DNA of 64,000 nucleotides. It comes from Verrucomicrobium spinosum DSM 4136 = JCM 18804 (GTDB lineage Bacteria > Verrucomicrobiota > Verrucomicrobiia > Verrucomicrobiales > Verrucomicrobiaceae). The notes under the pieces were generated by a model, which was not told the origin of the DNA, did not search any database, and was given only the letters and a program-made list of their open reading frames with translations. Below, one piece after another: positions 9,147-17,044 of this stretch (positions are counted from its first letter, which is position 1; every line of letters begins with the position of its first letter). Both the position numbers and the translations under genes were made by a program. The stretch covers positions 3,133,105 through 3,197,104 of the forward strand of contig NZ_ABIZ01000001.1 of the NCBI RefSeq assembly GCF_000172155.1, given 5' to 3'.

Positions 9147-10382
9147 CTACTTCAGCGCGGCGATACGGCGGCAGACTTCTTCCACATTGGCGCGACTGTT
9201 GAAGGCGCTGATGCGGAAGTATCCTTCGCCAGCGCTGCCGAAACCGCTGCCAGGAGTGATCACCACATTCGCTTCGTTGAGCATCTTGTCGAACATCTGC
9301 CAGCTGGTGAGGCCTGCGGGGCAGCCCACCCATACGTAGGGTGCGTTGACACCCCCAAACACGGAGAGTCCGGCGTTCTTGCAGGCTTCCACTAGCAGGG
9401 CGGCATTGCCCATGTAGTGCTCGATGAGAGCCTTCGTCTGGGACTTGCCTTCGTCCGTGTAGAGAGCCTCGGCACCCTTTTGGACGATGTAGCTGGCACC
9501 ATTGAACTTGGTGCTGTGGCGGCGGGACCACAGCGGGTGCAGGGCCTGGGCTTCGCCATTCTTCTTGCGGCCCATGAGGGACTTGGGAATGACCACGTAG
9601 GCGCAACGCACACCGGTGAATCCGCCGTTCTTGGAGAAGCTACGGAACTCAATGGCACAGTCGCGAGCCCCTTCGATTTCAAAGATCGAGTGAGGGATCG
9701 TAGGATCCTGGATGAAGGCTTCGTAGGCGGCGTCGTAAAGCAGCACGGAGCCGTTCTCGCGGGCATACTTGACCCATGCCTCAAGCTGGGGGCGGGTGGC
9801 GACGGCACCGGTGGGGTTGTTGGGGTAGCAGAGGTAGATCAGGTCGGCTTTCTCCTGGGGAATGTCGGGCACGAAGCCGTTCTCGGGCGTGCACTTCAGG
9901 TACACAAGACCTGCGTAAGCGCCGTTTTCGTCTGCCTCTCCGGTGTTGCCGATCATGACGTTCGTGTCCACGTACACAGGGTACACGGGGTCGGTGATGG
10001 CGATGGTGTTGCCCTGGCCGAAGATGTCCAGGATGTTGCCGGTGTCGCACTTGCTGCCGTCGCTGATGAAGATTTCATCCGCCTCGATCGGCAGGCCGCG
10101 GGCCTTGTAGTCGTTGTCGGCAATGGCGTTGCGCAGGAAGTCGTAGCCCTGTTCCGGACCGTAGCCCTTGAAGGTGGAGCGATTGCCGAGTTCATCCACC
10201 GCCTCGTGCATGGCGTAGCGCACGGCCTCGGGAAGGGCCTCGGTCACGTCACCGATGCCGCAGCGGATGAGGCGTTGGGCGGCTTCCGGGTTGCCTTCGG
10301 TGAAGGCCTTGACGCGGCGGGCGATTTCCGGGAACAGATAGCCAGCCTTGAGCTTGAGGAAGTTTTCGTTGATGAGGGCCAT
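9147..10382 (-). CDS. dapL: LL-diaminopimelate aminotransferase
   Basis: PLP enzyme that converts tetrahydrodipicolinate directly to LL-diaminopimelate in the short DAP/lysine route found in Chlamydiae, Verrucomicrobia, plants and cyanobacteria. The ATG at 10382 gives [20 protein letters not shown], the canonical start; an open frame further upstream is not expected to be translated. Motifs of fold-type I aminotransferases are present: [30 protein letters not shown] and the PLP-binding Lys in [12 protein letters not shown]. At 411 residues the length is normal. It is monocistronic, with its own terminator downstream and the GxxExxY inverted-repeat unit upstream. Presence of DapL rather than the DapC/D/E route supports the Verrucomicrobia placement. 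Confidence 0.95.
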   Translation of the reverse strand: MALINENFLKLKAGYLFPEIARRVKAFTEGNPEAAQRLIRCGIGDVTEALPEAVRYAMHEAVDELGNRSTFKGYGPEQGYDFLRNAIADNDYKARGLPIEADEIFISDGSKCDTGNILDIFGQGNTIAITDPVYPVYVDTNVMIGNTGEADENGAYAGLVYLKCTPENGFVPDIPQEKADLIYLCYPNNPTGAVATRPQLEAWVKYARENGSVLLYDAAYEAFIQDPTIPHSIFEIEGARDCAIEFRSFSKNGGFTGVRCAYVVIPKSLMGRKKNGEAQALHPLWSRRHSTKFNGASYIVQKGAEALYTDEGKSQTKALIEHYMGNAALLVEACKNAGLSVFGGVNAPYVWVGCPAGLTSWQMFDKMLNEANVVITPGSGFGSAGEGYFRISAFNSRANVEEVCRRIAALK

Positions 10383-10482
10383 GTAGGGAGCGGGTGATAG
10401 AGGGGAGGCAGAATAGCGAAGGATGAGAGAATGCCAAGTGATTCTAGAAGCTGTCCCAAGCCCGAGGGGAGATGGTGGGTTT

Positions 10483-10514
10483 TTAACCACAGAGGGCACA
10501 GAATTTCACAGAGT
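10483..10514 (+). repeat. Left arm of inverted repeat flanking the GxxExxY gene
   Basis: A 32-bp element containing CCACAGAGGGCACAGA and TTTCACAGAGT. Its reverse complement occurs at 11009-11040 with 30 of 32 identities. The arm begins about 100 bp beyond the dapL start codon and ends 63 bp before the GxxExxY ATG. Confidence 0.9.
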
Positions 10515-10577
10515 TTTGGCTACAGAACTGCATTATTTTGTGGACGAGTGTCCGACTTTCCTTTCATTCCGGAAGCC

Positions 10578-10991
10578 ATGACGTCCTTACCGCAATTGTT
10601 CCCCACAAGGCCTATGGAGCAGCTCAACGCCGTGACGGCAAAGGTGATCGGTGCGGCAATGAAAGTCCATACCCGACTCGGGCCGGGTCTATTGGAGTCG
10701 GCCTACACCGCTTGCCTGGCTTATGAGCTTAGAAAGGGCGGGCTTAAGACTCTCGCTGAAGTTGCCTTGCCGATCGTTTATGATGAGGTTCAACTCGATG
10801 TTGGCTACCGGCTGGACCTGCTCGTTGAAGATTGCGTTGTAGTGGAGCTGAAATCGGTCGAAAAACTCTCGTCGCTCCACCAGGCGCAACTTCTGTCTTA
10901 CTTGAAGCTTAGCGGTATCCGGTTGGGCCTGTTGATAAACTTTAATGTAACCAGCCTAAAAAATGACGGGATAAGGAGGATCATGAACTAA
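10578..10991 (+). CDS. GxxExxY family protein (PDDEXK-like fold)
   Basis: Member of the GxxExxY family (TIGR04256, related to PDDEXK_3), 137 residues, function unknown. The naming motif is seen in GPGLLESAY. A nuclease-like core follows: YRLDLLVEDCVVVELK, with Asp and the Glu-x-Lys pair in the positions expected for a PD-(D/E)xK active site, then the conserved helix LHQAQLLSYLKLSG and LGLLINFN. The ATG at 10578 (MTSLPQLFPTRP) is preceded by GGAAGCC; an in-frame opening further upstream overlaps the repeat and looks non-coding. The gene and little else lies between two near-identical inverted-repeat arms, which suggests it moves or is maintained as a unit. Confidence 0.88.
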   Translation: MTSLPQLFPTRPMEQLNAVTAKVIGAAMKVHTRLGPGLLESAYTACLAYELRKGGLKTLAEVALPIVYDEVQLDVGYRLDLLVEDCVVVELKSVEKLSSLHQAQLLSYLKLSGIRLGLLINFNVTSLKNDGIRRIMN

Positions 10992-11008
10992 GGGGGCTGC
11001 TGTTCAGT

Positions 11009-11040
11009 ACTCTGTGAAACTCTGTGCCCTCTGTGGTAAA
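11009..11040 (-). repeat. Right arm of inverted repeat flanking the GxxExxY gene
   Basis: Reverse complement of the left arm at 10483-10514, identical at 30 of 32 positions. It starts 18 bp after the GxxExxY stop codon and ends 24 bp before the stop of the convergent DUF421 gene. With the left arm it defines a unit of about 558 bp. I saw no obvious short direct target duplication immediately outside the arms. Confidence 0.9.
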
Positions 11041-11063
11041 TTCTTCATCGCATACCCTTTTTC

Positions 11064-11537
11064 TCACTCTTCCTTCATCTTCTGCACCACGCTGATCTCC
11101 CCATTGTTCTCCAGCACCGCGAGCCGCACTTCCCCTGGGGAGGTGCAGCCGTGGCGGCGGAGGGCGAGTTCCAATTCGTGCCGGGTGAGTTTGGCGTCGG
11201 ACATGATTGCGTCATCCACCTGGCCCTTGTGAATGAGGACCTGAGGTTTGCCTTCAATGAGTGTCTCCAGCTTGCGGCTTTTGAAAGTGGCCAGGCCAAA
11301 GAGGTAGTTGAGGCCTACCAAGGTGCCAGCGAGGACGAGGCCGCCGGTGATGGAGTTGTCTCCTCCATTCATGGAGTTTTGCACTGCGTTGGAAAGAAGC
11401 AGGAGCAGGACGAGGTCGAATGGCGCGAGCTGTCCTACTTGCCGCTTTCCGGTGACGCGTAACATGAGGAGCACCAGCACGTACACCACCGCAGCGCGGA
11501 CGACGAATTCCCACCAGGGCAGGGAGATGGACCACAT
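11064..11537 (-). CDS. DUF421 (YetF-type) membrane protein
   Basis: Small inner-membrane protein of the DUF421/YetF family, 157 residues. Three predicted membrane segments (about residues 9-26, 40-52 and 62-82) carry the family signature LMLRVTGKRQVGQLAPFDLVLLLLLSNAVQ. A soluble domain follows with the second family motif LIEGKPQVLIHKGQ and LTRHELELALRRHG. The biochemical function of the family is not established; some Bacillus members are linked to spore or stress phenotypes. The ATG at 11537 sits 105 bp after the stop of the sugar isomerase on the same strand, with that gene's terminator in between, so it is probably transcribed separately. Confidence 0.88.
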   Translation of the reverse strand: MWSISLPWWEFVVRAAVVYVLVLLMLRVTGKRQVGQLAPFDLVLLLLLSNAVQNSMNGGDNSITGGLVLAGTLVGLNYLFGLATFKSRKLETLIEGKPQVLIHKGQVDDAIMSDAKLTRHELELALRRHGCTSPGEVRLAVLENNGEISVVQKMKEE

Positions 11538-11572
11538 GTCACCAGCATGTCCACAATCGTGCCCTGAGAAAA

Positions 11573-11604
11573 CAAAAAAACGCCCATCCCGCGATGGGAT
11601 GGGC
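11573..11604 (-). terminator. Intrinsic terminator of the sugar isomerase gene
   Basis: A 9-bp GC-rich stem (GCCCATCCC with GGGATGGGC, five-base loop) lies just past the stop at 11642. In the minus-strand transcript it is followed by seven T (A-run at 11574-11580). Confidence 0.85.
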
Positions 11605-11641
11605 CAAAGGCAAAACAGGGCGGGACGGAAGGAACTTCAGA

Positions 11642-12559
11642 TCACGCCAGTTGGGCTCCCACCTTCTTCAGGAGGGTCTCGAGCTGGCGGCCATACTTCA
11701 CGTAGCTGTCGTACTGCTCCTTCGCCTTGGCCTCAGGGGAGAGGTCGTCGGCGGCTCCTGCCCCGTGGAAGACCACGGCCACGTGAGGTTCGATGCTGAT
11801 GTAGCCATCGTAACCGCTGGCAACTACGTCTGAGAGGATCTTCTCCACCTGACCGTCGCCTTCACCGGGGAAGGTATAGTCGGCATCGTTCTTCTCTTTG
11901 TTCCAGCGGCCGTCTTTGACGTGGATGTGCACCATGTGGGGCTTGATGGCCTGGTACATCTCCCATGCGTCCTGCTTCTGGCCAGGACGGTCACGGTCGT
12001 CGATGAAGACGGGGTTGCCGGTGTCGAACACCCACTTGATGCCGGGAACGGCTTCGTTCATGCGGTTCACATAGCTCACGCTCATGCCACCCCAGTTCAT
12101 GCAGTTTTCATGTACTACGGTCAGGCCAGCGTCGTTGAAGCGCTTGTTGATTTCACGCATGCGCTTGATGCGCTCGTCGGCCATCTGGTCCTCCAGATCC
12201 TTGCCGGTCTCGTCTTTGCGCACCGCGTAGCTCATGACGCGGATCAGCTTGGTGCCCAGCTTTTGCATGCGAGGGATGGCCCGGGCGATTTCGGCTTCGG
12301 TGATGGAGAAGTCGTCCTCAATCTTGTGAGCCCAGTTGGCGATGATGGAGCCAAAACCGCTGATCTTCATGTTGGAGGCGGTCAGGATTTCACAAGCTTT
12401 CTCGAAGGTGGCCTCGGGCACCTCGTGCAGGTTGCCTTTCACTCCGTCGATCTCGATGACCCGGGATTCAATGCTGTCCCATCCCAATTCCTGGTGGGCC
12501 TTGATTTGCACGTCGAGGGACGCGCCTGCTTCGTCTGCGATGCCGGTGAGCTTGATCAT
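11642..12559 (-). CDS. Sugar phosphate isomerase/epimerase family protein
   Basis: TIM-barrel protein of the AP-endonuclease-2/xylose-isomerase-like superfamily, 305 residues. Members isomerise or epimerise keto-sugars or inositol derivatives with a bound divalent metal. Visible barrel features are GWDSIESRV (strand 2 Glu), LTVVHENCMNWG (metal-ligand Glu), KWVFDTGNPVF (Asp), HMVHIHVKDGRW (His and Asp) and ISIEPHVAVVFHG (C-terminal Glu/His). These residues are where metal ligands lie in the family, so the enzyme is probably active. The ATG at 12559 starts MIKLTGIADEAG. It is monocistronic with its own terminator. Many paralogues occur in Verrucomicrobia for plant or mucin sugar catabolism; the substrate cannot be predicted. 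Confidence 0.87.
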   Translation of the reverse strand: MIKLTGIADEAGASLDVQIKAHQELGWDSIESRVIEIDGVKGNLHEVPEATFEKACEILTASNMKISGFGSIIANWAHKIEDDFSITEAEIARAIPRMQKLGTKLIRVMSYAVRKDETGKDLEDQMADERIKRMREINKRFNDAGLTVVHENCMNWGGMSVSYVNRMNEAVPGIKWVFDTGNPVFIDDRDRPGQKQDAWEMYQAIKPHMVHIHVKDGRWNKEKNDADYTFPGEGDGQVEKILSDVVASGYDGYISIEPHVAVVFHGAGAADDLSPEAKAKEQYDSYVKYGRQLETLLKKVGAQLA

Positions 12560-12778
12560 GGAACGTCAGAATTGGAACGATCCCCAACGGGGTGCAAGTA
12601 CGGATTTCTCTCAATATGTGACAGGTTCTGCTGGCCATGTGATCTAGTGGCGGGCAGATTTTTTAGGTCGGTCCCATAAAGCAGAGCTGAATATGGACGA
12701 ATCCCAGCATCCCCAGAGTCTCAGGTTCTTCCGCACGTTTCTCCCAAAGACGGTGGAGTGGGGGGTGCCGCCCACGGC

Positions 12779-14068
12779 ATGAAATCACTGGCCGCACTCA
12801 CCATGTTCGCGGGAATCGCCAGTCTGGTCGTGTTGGCGGGCTGTCGGAATGAATCCAGGGCGATTCGTGATCTGCCGCAGCGGGCCTATGTGTGGCAGCG
12901 TGACTGGAATGCTCCAGTGGCAAGGTCCCTTCAGGAGGGAAGGGGGGCGCTGGACGGTTGTGTGGTGCTGGGGGCGGAGGTGGAATGGCGCAATGGATTG
13001 CCTGTGCCGATCCGGCCCCAGATCGACTGGGAAGCGCTGCGGACGTTTGGGAAACCCGTCAGCCTGGCGTTGAGAGTGGCTCCCTATGCTGGCCCTTTCA
13101 GTGGGGAGGGGAGTGTGGTGGTCAGCCTGAAGCGAGTGGTGGAGGAGCTTCTCGTGGAGGCGAGGTCCGCAGGGATGGAGATTCAGGAATTTCAGCTCGA
13201 TTTCGACTGCGCCCAGAAAAAGCTGACCGGTTATGCCGAATGGGTGAAGGCGCTGCGGCATAGCACCGGCTCCGTTCCGCTGGTGATTACGGCTCTGCCA
13301 TCCTGGCTTTCCGAACCGGCCTTTCCATCCCTGGCGCGTGAGGCAAAGCGCTATGTGCTCCAGGTCCATTCAGTGGTGTCTCCACTGGGGGATGATAGGA
13401 CCCAGATCTGTGATCCTGTGCTGGCGAAGCGCTGGGTGGTGCAGGCTTCCGGGATTGGCCTTCCGTTTGAAATCGCGCTTCCCACTTATCGATCTTATGT
13501 CGGCTACAGTCCGGAGGGCAAGCTGGTGGGGGTTGCTTCAGATTCCGTGAGCCCATCGTGGCCAGCGGACACCCGCGTGAAGGAGTATGGACTGGATGCT
13601 GCGGCCATGGCGGTCATGGTGAAGGAGTGGCAGGTGAGGAGACCAGCTCACGCCGAGGGCATCCTGTGGTATCGGCTTCCCGTGGCCACGGACAAGAACA
13701 ACTGGCGTTGGCCGACCCTGCGGGCGGTCATGGAGGGGCGAACCCCGACCCAGGCATGGACGGTGAGGGTGGAGGGAGCCGGTGTCGCAGGGGATGTCGC
13801 CCCAAACCCGGCTGACTTCGTATTGCGCAACACAGGCGAGGTGGATGAGGCGCCCCTGTGCTGTGTTGAGATCCATTGGGACGCTGAGTCTGTCCCAATC
13901 GCCGAATCTCTTCCAGGGTGGGAGGTTCGGCGGGGGAAAAAATCGGTCGTGTTTTTCCGTGCTAGTGGGAACGGGAGACGATTGCCGCCTGAGGCGGAGT
14001 GTGCTATCGGCTGGTTGCGCCTGGAACCCGGCGCTCCATTCCATGTTGAAGTTGTCCCTGTTCGCTAG
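12779..14068 (+). CDS. DUF3142-type lipoprotein
   Basis: Probable outer-membrane or periplasmic lipoprotein of the DUF3142 family, 429 residues, function unknown. The ATG at 12779 gives a lipoprotein signal peptide with lipobox LVVLAGC. The mature protein starts with the family-like pattern RAYVWQRDWNAPVARSL and contains a TIM-barrel-like run (IQEFQLDFDCAQKKL, LVITALPSWL, YVLQVHSV, GLPFEIALPTY, GILWYRLPV), reminiscent of glycoside-hydrolase folds. The central LDFD motif is a candidate active-site strand. The downstream gene starts 26 bp inside this one, so both are translated from one mRNA. The family name is from recognition of the overall pattern and would need a profile search. Confidence 0.8.
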   Translation: MKSLAALTMFAGIASLVVLAGCRNESRAIRDLPQRAYVWQRDWNAPVARSLQEGRGALDGCVVLGAEVEWRNGLPVPIRPQIDWEALRTFGKPVSLALRVAPYAGPFSGEGSVVVSLKRVVEELLVEARSAGMEIQEFQLDFDCAQKKLTGYAEWVKALRHSTGSVPLVITALPSWLSEPAFPSLAREAKRYVLQVHSVVSPLGDDRTQICDPVLAKRWVVQASGIGLPFEIALPTYRSYVGYSPEGKLVGVASDSVSPSWPADTRVKEYGLDAAAMAVMVKEWQVRRPAHAEGILWYRLPVATDKNNWRWPTLRAVMEGRTPTQAWTVRVEGAGVAGDVAPNPADFVLRNTGEVDEAPLCCVEIHWDAESVPIAESLPGWEVRRGKKSVVFFRASGNGRRLPPEAECAIGWLRLEPGAPFHVEVVPVR

Positions 14069-16280
14069 AGTTGGGCTGTTGGTTGGTATTGCAGGTGCCT
14101 CGGCACAAGTCTTTGCCACGGGGATGTGGATGCCCCGTTCCTGGATCGGGGAACGTGGGGTGCCTCTCGTGGCGGCTCCTGAGTTCTTCTGGGAGTTGGA
14201 AGTCAAGCGACTGGCGGCAGAGCAGACAGCACCTGAGGAGCGCATCCCTGCGCCCTATCCAGAAGATTCCACGGATCAGGAGGCCTTCGAAGGCTATCGG
14301 CAGGCGTTTACAGCCAGGGTGGACATCGAGGAGTTCGAGTCGGCGCTCAAAGCAGGCGTGGTGAAGACCGCAGACCAGGCCAAAGCACTGCGAGCCCACC
14401 GGTATGCCAGGCAAAAGCTGAGCGGCATTGCCAAAGAGGATGCTGAAGCGGCTGCAGCGGAGGAAGTGCCGGGTGAATTCTCCGATTACCACGCGGGAGC
14501 TCTTGCCATGGACAGTGACCAAGCGAAGGCCAAGGCGGTGTGGGAGACGTTGCTCCAGCGTCCGGCGGAAGAGCGCAAGTACCGCTCCACCTGGGCGGCT
14601 TACATGCTGGGGAAGCTGGCGCTTGGTGAGAAGAAGTACGACGAGGCGGTGAAGTGGTTTCGAGAAACTCGCAAGCTGGCCAAGGAGGGCTTTACCGACG
14701 GTCTGGGACTGGCGGCAGAGAGTTATGGGTGGGAAGCCCTGGCGGAGATGGAATCCGGCCATGCGGCGCAATCTGCGCGGCTATATCTGACCCAGTTGTC
14801 ACTTGGCGACTTGTCCGCGGTGGTCTCGCTGAAGTATCTGGTGCCGGATCGCGATTCTTCTCCGTATTCAGCCGATGATCCGGTGACGGTGTCCCCTGTG
14901 GTGGGTACCGCTTATGCAGTGGACTCGACAGAGGCCGCATTGGTGAAGGCGGCTGCGGATCCGCTGCTGCGCCGTCTGGTGACCGCCCACGTCCTTGCGG
15001 TTGGCGTTGGCTCCACGTGGGACAATGACAGCGGGGTGTCCAGGCCTGACGCATCACGGCAGGCCCGGTGGTTGGCGGCCATCGCCAAGACCGGTGTGAA
15101 ATCCACCCCTGATGCTGAGTACCTGGGTTGGGTCGCATACAGCATGGGCAAGTATGAAGATGCCGGTCGCTGGTTGAAGCTCTCCGATGGCACCGGTGCC
15201 GCCGCCCGTTGGCTGAAGGCCAAACTCGCCCGGCGTGCTGGGGATCTGAAGTTGGCGGCGACCTTGATGGCGGAGGTGGTGCGCGATCTGCCTGAGAATG
15301 AGTGCTTGGAGAATACGCTTGGTGATGATGCCTACCCCATGCCGCCGAGCCGGAGTGCGGCCTGTGATCTGGGGATGATCCAACTCACGCGTGGAGATTA
15401 CCTGGCCGCGCTCGATGCCTTCCTAACGGTGAATATGTGGGATGATGCCGCCTACGTCGCAGAGCGGGTGCTGACGACCATGGAATTGCTCGCCTATGTG
15501 GCTGAACATTTTCCTGAAGTGCCCAAGCCTAAGGACCCTGACAACTACACGGAGGAGGAAGCGAAGCGGCATGATGAAGCCACCCGAATCCGTTCGCTGC
15601 TGGGGCGGCGTCTGATGCGGGAAGATCGCTATGCCGAGGCCAGGTCCTATCTTCCAGAGAATCAATGGCCCAATCATGACCGCTATGTGGCAGCCTTGAA
15701 GGTGGCGGCCGATGAGAAGGCCGCCAAGCAGGAGCGAGCCCGTGCCTTGTTCACGGCCGCGTGGGTGGCCCGTTATCATGGCATGGAACTGATGGGGACG
15801 GAAGGCGGCCCTGATTCCAGCTCTACGAATGGGGACTTCATCTCACCCAACACGGCGATGGAACGGCTCACCGGGCAGAAGCAGAAGATGGGTTACTCGG
15901 ATGAAGAAGAGGAGCAAGACTTCAAGCCCGGGCCAGCGGGGCTGGTCGTGCCGGTCAGTTCGGATGAGAAGAAGCGTCTGACGAGTACAAAGCTCAATCC
16001 TGAAAAGCGCTATCACTACCGCCACGTGGCAGCAGGCCTGGCCTGGAAGGCGGCAGGTTTGCTGCCCGACCAGTCAGAAATTACCGCCGATGTGCTGAAC
16101 ACGGCGGGAGGGTGGCTCAAGGGGCGCTATCCCAAGGAGGCGGATCGTTTCATCCAGGCCATCGAACGGCGGTGCTACAAGACCGAGATCGGCAAAGAGG
16201 CTGGCAAGAAGCACTGGTTCGTGGAAATGGAAGGGCCCTGGAGCAAGGAGGAGGAGGTGGTGGATCCGGTGCCGCAGTAG
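14043..16280 (+). CDS. Secreted TPR-like repeat protein
   Basis: Large exported protein, 745 residues. I chose the ATG at 14043, which gives a signal peptide (LKLSLFARVGLLVGIAGASA); a longer frame upstream lies entirely inside the DUF3142 gene. The body is helical with tetratricopeptide-like repeats: KLALGEKKYDEAVKWFRETR, GWVAYSMGKYEDAGRWLKL, LTRGDYLAALDAFLTV and LLGRRLMREDRYAEARSYL. The tail is acidic. Such proteins act as scaffolds, and the overlap with the DUF3142 lipoprotein suggests the two work together at the envelope. I do not recognise a named family, and no catalytic motif is visible. Confidence 0.8.
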   Translation: MLKLSLFARVGLLVGIAGASAQVFATGMWMPRSWIGERGVPLVAAPEFFWELEVKRLAAEQTAPEERIPAPYPEDSTDQEAFEGYRQAFTARVDIEEFESALKAGVVKTADQAKALRAHRYARQKLSGIAKEDAEAAAAEEVPGEFSDYHAGALAMDSDQAKAKAVWETLLQRPAEERKYRSTWAAYMLGKLALGEKKYDEAVKWFRETRKLAKEGFTDGLGLAAESYGWEALAEMESGHAAQSARLYLTQLSLGDLSAVVSLKYLVPDRDSSPYSADDPVTVSPVVGTAYAVDSTEAALVKAAADPLLRRLVTAHVLAVGVGSTWDNDSGVSRPDASRQARWLAAIAKTGVKSTPDAEYLGWVAYSMGKYEDAGRWLKLSDGTGAAARWLKAKLARRAGDLKLAATLMAEVVRDLPENECLENTLGDDAYPMPPSRSAACDLGMIQLTRGDYLAALDAFLTVNMWDDAAYVAERVLTTMELLAYVAEHFPEVPKPKDPDNYTEEEAKRHDEATRIRSLLGRRLMREDRYAEARSYLPENQWPNHDRYVAALKVAADEKAAKQERARALFTAAWVARYHGMELMGTEGGPDSSSTNGDFISPNTAMERLTGQKQKMGYSDEEEEQDFKPGPAGLVVPVSSDEKKRLTSTKLNPEKRYHYRHVAAGLAWKAAGLLPDQSEITADVLNTAGGWLKGRYPKEADRFIQAIERRCYKTEIGKEAGKKHWFVEMEGPWSKEEEVVDPVPQ

Positions 16281-16450
16281 CCGGTGTGTCAGTTTGAGAG
16301 TTATGTCATGAACCCGGGGGGCGCCATGCGTAGCCATGGCTCGGCCGAGCGGAGCGGTAGGCCGACTGGGTCCAAATGACGGATGGGATGCGTCGCGGGA
16401 TTGTTGTCTGGGGGCTGGCAACTCGATGGGCCTGCCGCTCCGTGCAAGCA

Positions 16451-16515
16451 CGTGAATGGACGAGAACCACGGGCAGCCCTCGCTTCGCCATGGTGGACCC
16501 GTGGCGTCCATTCAT
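16451..16515. repeat. Imperfect inverted repeat
   Basis: GAATGGACG, a short spacer and CCACGGG on the left are mirrored by CCCGTGG, then CGTCCATTC on the right, forming a hairpin with a central loop of about 24 bases. The arms are in intergenic sequence and no T-run follows on either strand. It looks like a dispersed palindromic element rather than a terminator. Confidence 0.55.
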
Positions 16516-16941
16516 GGCGGGTTCTTCGTATTTGCTGCTTGGTATGGTGTCACAGAGCTGGGGTGGCACTTGGGCCGGGGATGAAGCAGATTGTCTATTT
16601 TTCCGGTGCCAGTGTCATTGATGATTGTCTCGTCGGTCAGGCATATTCAGGGAGCTCAAGCAGGGTCGAGGACTTGTGAATGCTCACACGATGATGGCGC
16701 GCCACGCATTCCATGTTGAGGGAGTAGTGGAACTCGTGAATCTCTTCTTTGGACCCAGGGTGTTGCCAGGGAGCTGGTGCGACCAGGTTCCCATTGCTGG
16801 ATCCGTGGGCTATGGGCAGTTGCCCCGTCGTGAGAAAGGGCGGCGCATCGTGACGTTTAGGGTGGTGAGCTTTTGATGGAGAAAAAAGTTTTGCGATGGG
16901 GAAATAAAATTACAAGTGAAGCTGAGATGTGTGGATGGGTG

Positions 16942-16959
16942 TGAAACAATTTTGTTTCA
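16942..16959. promoter_or_regulatory. 7-bp palindrome in AT-rich leader
   Basis: TGAAACA-ATTT-TGTTTCA is a perfect inverted repeat with a four-base spacer about 85 bp upstream of the membrane-protein gene. Its position in the AT-rich promoter region fits an operator, but no cognate regulator is encoded nearby. Confidence 0.4.
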
Positions 16960-17044
16960 TTAACATGGTTGTGTAATTGCTTGGGAAAAAATATAGGTCC
17001 AATGTGGGGTTTCGTGGCTTTGTCTGACGCAAGTCTGGGCTCCA

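Larger units (their letters stand above)
16281..17044. other. Long non-coding gap with an inverted repeat and AT-rich leader
   Basis: This 764-bp gap holds no frame I believe is coding. The left part (about 16300-16520) is GC-rich with a large imperfect inverted repeat, listed separately. The right part (about 16870-17000) turns AT-rich, unlike the rest of the window, and contains a short palindrome at 16942-16959. It is the likely promoter region of the following two-gene unit. Frames at 16376-16621 and 16625-16876 lack any recognisable protein pattern. Confidence 0.55.
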
